Positions 6,537 through 12,219 of a DNA stretch of 12,444 nucleotides are shown here, in pieces. This DNA is from Campylobacteraceae bacterium. GTDB lineage: Bacteria; Campylobacterota; Campylobacteria; Campylobacterales; Sulfurovaceae. The notes below the pieces were generated by a model, which was not told where the DNA came from, did no database searches, and worked only from the letters and a program-made list of their open reading frames with translations. The stretch is taken from assembly GCA_027023145.1 (NCBI GenBank), contig JALVWV010000124.1:1-12444 (forward strand), in the 5' to 3' direction. The position numbers and the translations under genes were made by a program. The stretch's first letter is position 1; every line of letters begins with the position of its first letter.

Positions 6537-7171
6537 GCCCTTGTCATCACCACTTTATTAACTCCATCCTCCCCCACAACCCGCAAGCCCAGCTGCTCTC
6601 CCATAACAACAAACGTCCGGGGGGTGAAAAATCCGATATGGGTCGGGTCGAGGCGGTAGTACCAGTCGAGGAATGCTTCATGGGTATCGGGAAGAAACTG
6701 GGTCTGGAGGGCGAGGTGAGCAGTGGGGGTGAGGCGCTCGGTGAGATGGCGGAGGGTGTTGAAGGGGTCGTCGAGATGCTCAAAGACCTCGGTAGAGACG
6801 ATGAGATCGTAGGTTTGGGACGCATACGCTGAGTCGGGGTAATAAATCGGGTCATAGCGATCGACGGTGTAGCCAGCCTCGGCAAGCATCGATGCAAGAA
6901 GATCGGAAGCCCCACAACCAAAGTCCAGCGCCCTCCCCCCGGCGGGCACCAGCGGCAACACGTAGTCGAGAAAGCGCTGAAAATACGCGCGGTAGCTTGG
7001 ATCATCCGGATCGTTCTCGTGCAAATCGTAGCGGGCTTTTTGGGCAAAAAGGTCATGGTGGTGCTCAGGAGACTTAAAAATGTAGCCGCATGATGGACAA
7101 GAGTGGTAAGCGATCCGGGGCTTTGGGTCAACAAAAGCGGTGGTCTCAGAGGTGCAAATGGGACATTTCAT
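6533..7171 (-). CDS. Zinc-ribbon SAM-dependent methyltransferase (class I fold)
   Basis: A 212-residue protein. The N-terminus has a CxxC...CxxC zinc ribbon (Cys3, Cys6, Cys25, Cys28). The Rossmann core has motif I in ALDFGCGASD (81-90), an acidic residue after strand 2 in VDRYDP, and VSTEVFEHL (125-133), which is the motif IV / post-IV pattern of class I methyltransferases. The substrate cannot be inferred; related proteins act on small molecules or sugars. Cytoplasmic. The ATG has no ribosome binding site and lies six bases after TATACT, as for the adjacent AbiEi-like gene. The gene is transcribed divergently from the cold-shock gene and ends inside the promoter of the AbiE-like operon. Confidence 0.86.
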   Translation of the reverse strand: MKCPICTSETTAFVDPKPRIAYHSCPSCGYIFKSPEHHHDLFAQKARYDLHENDPDDPSYRAYFQRFLDYVLPLVPAGGRALDFGCGASDLLASMLAEAGYTVDRYDPIYYPDSAYASQTYDLIVSTEVFEHLDDPFNTLRHLTERLTPTAHLALQTQFLPDTHEAFLDWYYRLDPTHIGFFTPRTFVVMGEQLGLRVVGEDGVNKVVMTRA

Positions 7172-7177
7172 AACAGT

Positions 7178-7183
7178 AGTATA
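7178..7183 (-). promoter_or_regulatory. Predicted -10 box of the methyltransferase gene
   Basis: TATACT on the minus strand lies six bases before the ATG, the same hexamer and spacing as in the AbiE-like promoter. No convincing -35 box is present at 15-18 bases, which is common for campylobacterotal promoters. The predicted start point coincides with the ATG. Confidence 0.45.
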
Positions 7184-7299
7184 CTATTTTACCCTGTTTT
7201 TAAATCATGAGTTAAGGAATACAACAAAGAAACCCGCTACAATGATGGTGATGAAAGATGAGGTTCGAGTTCATCTCTCGTGTGTACCGTGTGACTATT

Positions 7300-7308
7300 T
7301 GTTAGAAT
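7300..7308 (+). promoter_or_regulatory. Candidate extended -10 promoter of the cold-shock gene
   Basis: TGT-TAGAAT fits the extended -10 form (TG, one base, hexamer). It would start transcription near 7315 and leave a leader of about 60 bases before the ATG at 7378, in the range expected for csp genes. The -35 region is poor. Another -10-like TACAAT at about 7234 is an alternative. The rest of the 206-bp divergent gap shows no other clear structure. Confidence 0.35.
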
Positions 7309-7377
7309 GCTCTCCGCTAGACCGAAAGACTCCCCCCTGTTTTGATTCACCATACTTAACTTTAAAGGCACTACCCC

Positions 7378-7596
7378 ATGGCAGAATTGCAAAATGGAAC
7401 CGTTAAATGGTTCAACGACGAAAAAGGCTACGGATTTATCCAACCCGACAATGGAGACAGTGATGTATTCGTGCACTTCCGTCAAGTCAACCAGGCAACA
7501 CCCGGTCGTGTTTCGCTTCAAGATGGCCAGAAGGTCACGTTTGAAGTCGGCCAAGGACAAAAAGGTCCTCAGGCCGAGAACGTAACACCCCTCTAA
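7378..7596 (+). CDS. CspA-family cold-shock protein
   Basis: A 72-residue single cold-shock domain. The nucleic-acid-binding motifs RNP1 (KGYGFI, 16-21) and RNP2 (VFVHF, 30-34) and the start GTVKWFND are all intact, and the length is normal for CspA-type RNA chaperones that melt secondary structure in single-stranded RNA. AAAGG nine bases upstream of the ATG supports the start. Two hairpins follow the stop codon immediately. Whether it is cold-induced or constitutive cannot be told from sequence. Confidence 0.96.
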   Translation: MAELQNGTVKWFNDEKGYGFIQPDNGDSDVFVHFRQVNQATPGRVSLQDGQKVTFEVGQGQKGPQAENVTPL

Positions 7597-7614
7597 GAAT
7601 TACCCACGTAATTC
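7597..7614 (+). terminator. Hairpin immediately after the cold-shock gene
   Basis: A perfect seven-base inverted repeat GAATTAC / GTAATTC with a CCAC tetraloop begins on the base after the stop codon. It is AT-rich and lacks a following U-tract, so on its own it is a weak terminator; it may act together with the second hairpin at 7617-7635. Confidence 0.45.
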
Positions 7615-7616
7615 CT

Positions 7617-7638
7617 GGTGCGCACTTTGCGCACCTCC
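7617..7638 (-). repeat. REP-like hairpin, GTGCGC type, downstream of the cold-shock gene
   Basis: On the minus strand GGAG (7638-7635) is followed directly by GTGCGC, loop AAAGT and GCGCAC (7634-7618). It is a near copy of the unit at 2588-2606, differing in loop length and in the tetranucleotide (GTAG there). On the plus strand it is followed by a pyrimidine-rich stretch, so it could also serve as a transcript end for the cold-shock gene. Confidence 0.62.
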
Positions 7639-7689
7639 TTCTCCTCTCTTTAACAAAAGCTCACTTTACCTACGATCTGTTTTGTTATA

Positions 7690-7718
7690 TTGACAAACGG
7701 CACACATTGTACTATAAT
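7690..7718 (+). promoter_or_regulatory. Perfect consensus sigma-70 promoter of the toxin-antitoxin pair
   Basis: TTGACA (7690-7695), a 17-base spacer and TATAAT (7713-7718) match the full consensus. The ATG of the toxin is seven bases past the -10 box, so the transcript should begin at the start codon. An inverted repeat TTTGT / ACAAA (7681-7685 and 7693-7697) flanks and overlaps the -35 box and may be the operator for the ribbon-helix-helix antitoxin. Confidence 0.75.
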
Positions 7719-7725
7719 TAACCCT

Positions 7726-8007
7726 ATGATGATACGATACGACTGGAACAATGAGAAAAACAGATTGCTCAAAGAAACGCGTGGTATTTCGTTTGAACAA
7801 GTGGTCGTTCTGATCGATGAGGGTAAACTCCTTGATATTATTGAGCACCCAAACAGTGAGCAGTATGGACATCAAAAAATCCTGATTCTCAACATCGATG
7901 GATATGCCTATGCAATACCGTTTGTTACCCGTGAAAATATACGTTTTTTAAAAACAATCATCCCCAGCCGAAAATACACCAAAAAGTACTTAGGAGGTCA
8001 GCCATGA
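7726..8007 (+). CDS. BrnT-like toxin of a type II toxin-antitoxin pair
   Basis: A 93-residue protein from the ATG at 7726 (a second ATG follows at once at 7729). The opening MIRYDWNNEKNRLLKETRGISFEQVVVLI and the closing TIIPSRKYTKKYL follow the layout of BrnT/DUF497-type ribonuclease toxins: an N-terminal W-D/N-x-x-K motif, ISFE, and a terminal strand ending in a basic Ser-Arg-Lys. Toxins of this fold resemble RelE and inhibit translation by cutting RNA. An extension to a TTG at 7690 was rejected because that codon lies in the -35 box. It overlaps the antitoxin start by ATGA. The absence of a ribosome binding site together with the predicted start point at the ATG suggests leaderless translation. 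Family assignment is by pattern and moderately sure; the pairing with a ribbon-helix-helix protein supports it. Confidence 0.74.
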   Translation: MMIRYDWNNEKNRLLKETRGISFEQVVVLIDEGKLLDIIEHPNSEQYGHQKILILNIDGYAYAIPFVTRENIRFLKTIIPSRKYTKKYLGGQP

Positions 8008-8285
8008 TAAAAGCATTACACTTAGACGAAGAAGAACAAGCTTTGCTGGATTCAGTTGAGCGCGGTGAATGGCATTCAGTTCACAATCTGGAAGAACAAA
8101 TCCGTGAGCACAAACAAATCGCTGCCAATACGCTCAAAAAGGATACCCGTATCAATATCCGTCTCTCATCCCGGGATGTAGAAAAACTCAAAACCAATGC
8201 GGCAGAACTCGGCATGCCCTACCAAACCCTTGTCGCCAGTGTTCTGCACCAATATGTAGATGGAAGGCTGATCTCGGCTCAATAG
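8004..8285 (+). CDS. Ribbon-helix-helix antitoxin (CopG/BrnA-like)
   Basis: A 93-residue protein. Residues 49-55 (RINIRLS) form the DNA-binding beta strand, followed by two helices (about 56-69 and 72-85) with the turn LGMPYQTL typical of CopG-type antitoxins that precede or follow BrnT/RelE-like toxins. The acidic N-terminal half (residues 1-47) would wrap the toxin. A full AGGAGG lies six bases before the ATG, inside the last toxin codons (7992-7997), so the antitoxin has a far better ribosome binding site than the toxin. The pair probably represses its own promoter. Confidence 0.82.
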   Translation: MIKALHLDEEEQALLDSVERGEWHSVHNLEEQIREHKQIAANTLKKDTRINIRLSSRDVEKLKTNAAELGMPYQTLVASVLHQYVDGRLISAQ

Positions 8286-8291
8286 CCTTTT

Positions 8292-8313
8292 GGTCGGCTG
8301 AAGCCAACCCTAC
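8292..8313 (-). repeat. REP-like hairpin (GGCTTCAGCC type) between convergent genes
   Basis: On the minus strand GTAG (8313-8310) is followed directly by a stem of GGT, one mismatch, GGCT around TC, then AGCC and ACC (8309-8292). The TAG in the tetranucleotide is the stop codon of the HAD phosphatase gene. The unit fills the 24-bp gap to the antitoxin stop. On the plus strand it is followed by CTACTTTTCT, so it could also end the toxin-antitoxin transcript. Confidence 0.65.
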
Positions 8314-8939
8314 TTTTCTAATATCTTCCACAACTCTTCCACACTTCGCACCACCCTTTTGCCCTCCTCATGCTCCGTGTACCCCCAATCAACCATGATA
8401 TAGTCGATCCCGGCGGCTTCGGCGGCTTCTTCGTCTCGAGGGCCGTCGCCGACAAATACGGCTGATTCTTTCGGGATGTGGAGCTCTTCGAGGATACGAT
8501 AGAGCATATCGGGTGCCGGTTTGGGGTGGATGACGTCGTCGTGACAGGCAACAGCATCAAACAAGGAAGCGATCCCAAGATGCTCAAGGGACTCAAGAGC
8601 AGAGATGCGGTAAGCATTGGTCGCCAGGGCAATGGCTATGCCGCGATCGTGAAGCTGCATAAGGAGCGATCGGATCCCATCATAGAGCTGAAGTTCGGTG
8701 GCGTGGTGAGCAGAATAGTACTCAGAAAACCATCTCTCATGGATCGGCTCAAACTGATCGACTTCATAGAAATATTGGGCAGGGTTGATCTGGAGGTTGT
8801 TGACTTGACCGATGATTGCACTTTGAGGCATGGGCGGGAGATCAAGCTGGGCGCGGACGTGGTTGATAGCGTTGGCCAGCAGTTGAGAACTGTTGACCAG
8901 TGTCCCATCCATATCGAAGATGACGAGATCGTACGCCAT
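8310..8939 (-). CDS. HAD-family phosphatase (phosphoglycolate-phosphatase-like)
   Basis: A 209-residue protein with all four HAD motifs: DMDGT (Asp9 nucleophile, Asp11 acid/base), ATNA (Thr107), Lys140 in HPKPAPD, and GDGPRDEEAA (Asp165 and Asp169). The helical insert between motifs I and II is the C1 cap of the Gph/PGMB subgroup. It probably dephosphorylates a small phosphorylated metabolite; the substrate is not predictable. The start overlaps the psd stop by one base (TGATG) with no good ribosome binding site of its own, so it is translated by coupling. It is the last gene of the operon that begins with the NifU-like scaffold, and its stop codon lies within a REP unit. Confidence 0.88.
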   Translation of the reverse strand: MAYDLVIFDMDGTLVNSSQLLANAINHVRAQLDLPPMPQSAIIGQVNNLQINPAQYFYEVDQFEPIHERWFSEYYSAHHATELQLYDGIRSLLMQLHDRGIAIALATNAYRISALESLEHLGIASLFDAVACHDDVIHPKPAPDMLYRILEELHIPKESAVFVGDGPRDEEAAEAAGIDYIMVDWGYTEHEEGKRVVRSVEELWKILEK

Positions 8940-9775
8940 CAGTCCGAAGACTCCGTAAACGTCAAACGACCAATCGACTGAGCAAAGTCAAGTTTCTGCC
9001 CGATGTTGACATCGTAATGAATGCTCCCCTTCTCGCTGAGCATCACAATGGTCGATCCCATCTCAAACCAGCCAAAAAGTTCCCCTTTTTTGAGTGCTTT
9101 GGGTTCGTCGTAGCGGTAATGGGTGCGAAAACGCTCGTTGGCGTTGGTCTGGAGGCGGGGTTCGAAGGTGACGACCATTTTGCCGACATTAAGTGCACCG
9201 ACGAGGACAAGGTAATGTTTGCGGCCGGCGGTGTCGGAACACTCCAGTACTACCCGTTCGTTTTCGAGGAAGAGATTGAGCTTGTTGCGCAGGAGGGGCA
9301 TGTTGACCGGGTAGAGTTTGCCCGGGATGTGGGTCAGAGAGTGCACTGTGAGATCAAATGGGATGTGGTAACGATGATAATCACTCGGGGAGAGATAGAG
9401 GTTGACGTACGCACCTCCCTCGAGGCGGGGGATATCGGCGGCATGCTCCGCTCCGAGGAGTGCGGCGGTGTCGTAGGGCATCCCTTTAATCTGGTGCGCC
9501 TGACCGTGGTGGATGTAGCCCGCTTCGCTCACACGACTGTCGCAGGGGGAGATGACGGTGCGTGGATCGGGATCGAAGGAGCGATTGAGCACCAGTGCCC
9601 GGGTGAAAAGTGCCGTGAGGGAGGGGTAACTCTCCGGCGATTCAAATGCTGCCATGTCGATCTTCATCACCTTGACGTAGCTGCGGTTGATCCACCGTTG
9701 TACACCCCCGCCAAATTGCCGGGCAGCAAAGCGACCGAAAAGCCGGGAGAGAGCGCTGCTGTAATGGCGTACCAT
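8939..9775 (-). CDS. psd: Phosphatidylserine decarboxylase proenzyme
   Basis: A 278-residue protein that makes phosphatidylethanolamine from phosphatidylserine at the inner membrane. Key residues of the family are visible: Asp79 in SPCDSRV and His137 in SPSDYHRYHIP, which form part of the self-cleaving protease triad, and the cleavage site Gly240-Ser241 in FEMGSTIVML. The usual LGST is MGST here, which retains the Gly-Ser bond whose cleavage converts Ser241 into the pyruvoyl cofactor. The beta chain would be residues 1-240 and the alpha chain about 38 residues. The ATG at 9775 lies one base after the stop of the ferritin-like gene, so it is coupled. The N-terminal region is amphipathic and basic, suitable for membrane attachment. 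Confidence 0.96.
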   Translation of the reverse strand: MVRHYSSALSRLFGRFAARQFGGGVQRWINRSYVKVMKIDMAAFESPESYPSLTALFTRALVLNRSFDPDPRTVISPCDSRVSEAGYIHHGQAHQIKGMPYDTAALLGAEHAADIPRLEGGAYVNLYLSPSDYHRYHIPFDLTVHSLTHIPGKLYPVNMPLLRNKLNLFLENERVVLECSDTAGRKHYLVLVGALNVGKMVVTFEPRLQTNANERFRTHYRYDEPKALKKGELFGWFEMGSTIVMLSEKGSIHYDVNIGQKLDFAQSIGRLTFTESSD

Positions 9776-9776
9776 G

Positions 9777-10607
9777 TCAGGCTTTCGTCTGGGCGTAATG
9801 ATCCAGCGCTTCTCGCATCAGAGAGACGTGGTAGTCTTCCTGAAAGTTGATAAATTCAAAAAAGGCCGCGAGTTCTTTGGATTCTCGGGCGACGGCATTG
9901 GAGAGGTCGAGGCACTGCTGCTTGGCAGCGATCTCCTCTTCGATCCCGTCACGGAGGAATTGCTCAACACTCTCGACCTGGTAGAGGCTCTTGTGGATCA
10001 CACGGGGGACACCGAGGATCCCCATGTCGGCCATCATGCTGCCGAAACTGCGCAGGTGAAAGAAGCTCTCATCGATAAGGATCTGGAAAATGCGGTTGAG
10101 AAAAGCATCGTCGCTGTGGGCTTTGAGGTAATTGTAGATCATGATGAGTTCATACTCTTTGTAACTCTCTTCGAAGAGGAAGAGTGTCAGCGCATCGGTT
10201 GCCTCCTGTGTCAGGACAATCCCATCGATCGTCCGAGAGACATCAAAGGCGGTGATGAGCTCATCGGGCATGTGGTTGATCGCCCCTTCAATGTAGCGCA
10301 AATCGGTCGAAATGCGGTGTGCCAGATCGCGGTCGGGACAGCCGATGAGCTGAAGGTCAATCTCACTGAGACGGCGGGTAATATCGCTCAGGATTTCACG
10401 CAAGTGGGTGACTTTGATGGGAATGGTGTCTCGGTCATAATCGTAGCGCTCTCCATGACGGATCAGCTCGTGCTCCAGCCACGTAAAGTGCCGCCACATA
10501 ATATCTGAAAACTCGTACAATCTCTGACGGTTATTCGTCCGACTCATAAACGCAGCCATCAATGTCTCAAGCCACACTTCGTGGGTTTTGATCAACAGGG
10601 TTTTCAT
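9777..10607 (-). CDS. Ferritin-like helical protein, possibly diiron
   Basis: A 276-residue, largely alpha-helical protein. I chose the ATG at 10607 because AGGAGG lies seven bases upstream and the ATG overlaps the NifU-like stop as ATGA. The C-terminal half has four helices with Glu/His pairs in ferritin-like order: EESYKEYE (147-153), DESFFH (Glu180, His184), IEEEI (223-227) and EDYH (Glu257, His260). This would suit a carboxylate-bridged diiron site. The N-terminal half (YEFSDIMWRHFTWLEHE, 31-47) may be a second helical bundle. No signal peptide. Its position directly behind a NifU-like scaffold suggests iron storage, iron donation or sensing for Fe-S assembly; this is inferred from context. 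No closer family name can be given. Confidence 0.72.
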   Translation of the reverse strand: MKTLLIKTHEVWLETLMAAFMSRTNNRQRLYEFSDIMWRHFTWLEHELIRHGERYDYDRDTIPIKVTHLREILSDITRRLSEIDLQLIGCPDRDLAHRISTDLRYIEGAINHMPDELITAFDVSRTIDGIVLTQEATDALTLFLFEESYKEYELIMIYNYLKAHSDDAFLNRIFQILIDESFFHLRSFGSMMADMGILGVPRVIHKSLYQVESVEQFLRDGIEEEIAAKQQCLDLSNAVARESKELAAFFEFINFQEDYHVSLMREALDHYAQTKA

Positions 10608-11053
10608 TGGGCGTCCTCCTTGACTTCGCAACTGTTTTCGATTTTGTAGGTGATGGTGCCGTGATCGGGGTCGGCTTTTTTGGCGTTGTAGGTATCCATA
10701 GCTGCCTGCAGTGAGACAGCGACCATCTCCGAGCACGCCGCTTCCTCTGCTGGGACATCCTCGAGCATTCCGAGCGTCACCGAAATCAATTCCTTGCCCG
10801 TCTCGAAATCGATCCCCTTAGCCTCTCCAGTGATGATCGATCCAGCCACGACAGTGGTCATACACCCGATCGCCTGAAAACGGATATCCTCAATCTGTGG
10901 GGAATCCCCCTTATCATTAACACGAAGATAAATGATCACCTTCTCACCGTTTTCGGGGTTTTCGCCGATACCAATGGCATCGGCTTGCTCCATGGTTCCG
11001 TAATTTTTCGGATTGGCCATGTGGTCGATGATCTCTTGATCGAGTGCTGTCAT
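10604..11053 (-). CDS. NifU/IscU-like Fe-S scaffold homologue with missing ligands
   Basis: A 149-residue protein of the IscU/NifU N-terminal family: the opening DQEIIDHMANPKNYG and the IGCMTTVVAGSIITGEAKG segment match well. The canonical scaffold uses three cysteines, one aspartate and one histidine. Here Cys64 (AIGC) and Cys107 (AACS) are kept, but the first Cys is replaced (ENGEK where PACGD is usual, so Asp becomes Glu) and the His before the third Cys is Ala106. An extra Cys142 occurs in a C-terminal tail beyond the usual end. It may bind iron or clusters differently or act as a carrier. It is the first gene of an operon and has a good promoter. AAGG lies eight bases before the ATG; GGAG is only two bases away and too close. 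Confidence 0.83.
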   Translation of the reverse strand: MTALDQEIIDHMANPKNYGTMEQADAIGIGENPENGEKVIIYLRVNDKGDSPQIEDIRFQAIGCMTTVVAGSIITGEAKGIDFETGKELISVTLGMLEDVPAEEAACSEMVAVSLQAAMDTYNAKKADPDHGTITYKIENSCEVKEDAQ

Positions 11054-11080
11054 GTCTCCTGCCTTATATAAAATGGCGCC

Positions 11081-11109
11081 ATTATACCCAAATTTAATGG
11101 TATTTTCAA
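11081..11109 (-). promoter_or_regulatory. Promoter of the NifU-like - ferritin-like - psd - HAD operon
   Basis: On the minus strand TTGAAA (11109-11104), 17 bases and TATAAT (11086-11081) form a strong sigma-70 promoter with an expected start near 11074 and a leader of about 20 bases. A perfect 12-base palindrome AATGGCGCCATT (11072-11083) overlaps the end of the -10 box and the start point, and could be an operator. Confidence 0.68.
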
Positions 11110-11119
11110 AATATTGCGC

Positions 11120-11125
11120 TATAAT
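11120..11125 (+). promoter_or_regulatory. Predicted -10 box of the tRNA-Leu gene
   Basis: TATAAT lies 15 bases before the first base of the tRNA, so transcription would begin a few bases ahead of it. No good -35 box is seen. This promoter and the operon promoter are divergent and overlap within about 45 bp. Confidence 0.5.
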
Positions 11126-11140
11126 TCTCCTCCAATTTAC

Positions 11141-11227
11141 GCGGCTGTGGCGGAATTGGTAGACGCGCTAGATTCAGGTTCTAGTGGGAGCAATCCCGTG
11201 GAGGTTCAAGTCCTCTCAGCCGCACCA
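11141..11227 (+). tRNA. tRNA-Leu (anticodon CAG)
   Basis: An 87-base class II tRNA. The acceptor stem GCGGCTG / CAGCCGC pairs fully. The D loop contains GGAATTGGTAGACGC. The anticodon stem CTAGA / TCTAG encloses the loop TTCAGGT with anticodon CAG at 11175-11177, reading CUG. The long variable arm is GGGA-GCAA-TCCC, and the T loop is TTCAAGT. The terminal CCA is encoded. The 3' end of the gene marks the transition to AT-rich DNA, which is a common place for integrated elements. Confidence 0.97.
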
Positions 11228-11289
11228 CCTCAAATCCCCATAAAATCGTAACCCCCTACCCTTTAGAATCTAAACCTCCCAAAACGGTA

Positions 11290-11384
11290 AACTTCCGAGA
11301 AGTTGACGAAATACAAGTATTCTGTCAAGGTTATTGCACATTTTATTGCACAGTGATTTTTTGTGCAAAAAAAGTTATTGCACA
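11290..11384. other. Dyad- and repeat-dense region behind tRNA-Leu (candidate attachment/arm-site or operator region)
   Basis: This is the structured part of a 244-base gene-free gap. It begins with the palindrome AACTTC-CGA-GAAGTT (11290-11304). Next is a 26-base imperfect dyad (11303-11328): TTGAC, two mismatches, AATAC, AA, GTATT, two mismatches, GTCAA. Then come three copies of TTATTGCACA (11331-11340, 11343-11352, 11375-11384) and an inverted TTGTGCAA (11361-11368) set in a T6/A6 palindrome. Clustered short direct repeats plus dyads next to a tRNA 3' end would suit integrase core and arm-type sites or a repressor-controlled region. No integrase gene and no second copy of the tRNA end lie in the window, so the role is open. 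The remaining bases to 11471 show nothing clear. Confidence 0.5.
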
Positions 11385-11471
11385 ATTTGTTAAGATTTAA
11401 TTTAGTTTAGCATAAAGTCGCTGAAATGCTATGAAAGTGATTAAATGAGTTGTGTATAGGTCTTACAAAAA

Positions 11472-12170
11472 TTACATATAATTTTTGGCAAAGCCATACA
11501 TATCTATAATTTTTGCTCGACTGTATTTCCTATTCGTTTCTGCCCCTGTACCAAAATCCATTGTATAAATCGCTTCATGTAATTCGTCGATCTCTTCTTT
11601 GTTTTCTTCGTAAAATTTCTTAATATGATTGAGTGCGTCTTGGTTCACTGAACGAAAACCGTGCCTTCCCGGAAGAGGTTTGCATATTTCCCTGAATGTA
11701 TCTGTAAAATACTGATCAAAAGCAGGAATGCAGCCAAATACTCCAAGCATAATCTTTGTGATTAAGACGATATGACGGTTATTATCCTTATTGTCTATAA
11801 TTATATCCCTGATTTGATCATATACGTCAAGGATTACCTTGATATTGGCTCCGCTGTATGAATCGGTGTCTATTTGCCAAATTTTGTGGTTATTGCGCTT
11901 TAGCTCTATGAAATAGTGAATCAATGGTTCATAATGCTTTATACTTTTTTGAAGAAGAAAGCTTGATCCCCTGAGCATGCCCCAGCTTGCAAGGTAAAAC
12001 GAAAGCTCAAGGCATGATTTTTCAATATCTGCTTCAAGTTGATCAGCAGTAGATTCTTGGAAGTAGTTATAGCAGTAGTCAAAAGAGGCATATCTATGTG
12101 TTGGAGTCTGTTCTTTATGAAAGAGGTCAAGTACCACTTCTTTTAAATCAGGTGCGGCATATACACTCAT
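11472..12170 (-). CDS. Conserved protein of unknown function in the AT-rich segment
   Basis: A 232-residue protein without signal peptide or membrane spans. I chose the ATG at 12170 because AAAGGA lies six bases upstream; the longer frame to 12194 adds eight residues and has no such site. Segments that look strongly conserved in a widespread hypothetical family, from memory, are FYLASWGMLRGSSFLLQ, TKIMLGVFGCIPAFDQYF, DFGTG and the C-terminal KIIDMYGF. No catalytic motif is known to me and no function should be assumed. The gene differs from those left of the tRNA in being visibly AT-rich and is divergent from the small ORF and partial gene on its right, which suggests acquisition as part of an accessory segment. 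Confidence 0.75.
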   Translation of the reverse strand: MSVYAAPDLKEVVLDLFHKEQTPTHRYASFDYCYNYFQESTADQLEADIEKSCLELSFYLASWGMLRGSSFLLQKSIKHYEPLIHYFIELKRNNHKIWQIDTDSYSGANIKVILDVYDQIRDIIIDNKDNNRHIVLITKIMLGVFGCIPAFDQYFTDTFREICKPLPGRHGFRSVNQDALNHIKKFYEENKEEIDELHEAIYTMDFGTGAETNRKYSRAKIIDMYGFAKNYM

Positions 12171-12219
12171 TTGGTATCCTTTTGATAAAATCATAACAAA
12201 TTTTTATAAAAGAGACACA

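Noticed and set aside
7690..7725. TTG start extending the toxin by 12 residues
   Set aside because: The codon is inside a perfect -35 box and upstream of the -10, so it would not be in the transcript.
9017..10508. Two long plus-strand open frames (9017-9850 and 9774-10508)
   Set aside because: Antisense shadows of psd and the ferritin-like gene. The psd frame carries the full set of catalytic motifs.
10608..10736. Upstream extension of the ferritin-like gene
   Set aside because: The extra 43 residues are low-quality sequence read out of frame within the NifU-like gene, and AGGAGG precedes the ATG at 10607.
11331..11384. TTATTGCACA repeats as a CRISPR array
   Set aside because: The repeat is only 10 bases, spacers are 2 and 22 bases, and no cas genes are present.
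11228..11471. Integrase gene or direct repeat of the tRNA 3' end
   Set aside because: None was found in the window; the attachment-site idea rests only on position, dyads and repeats.
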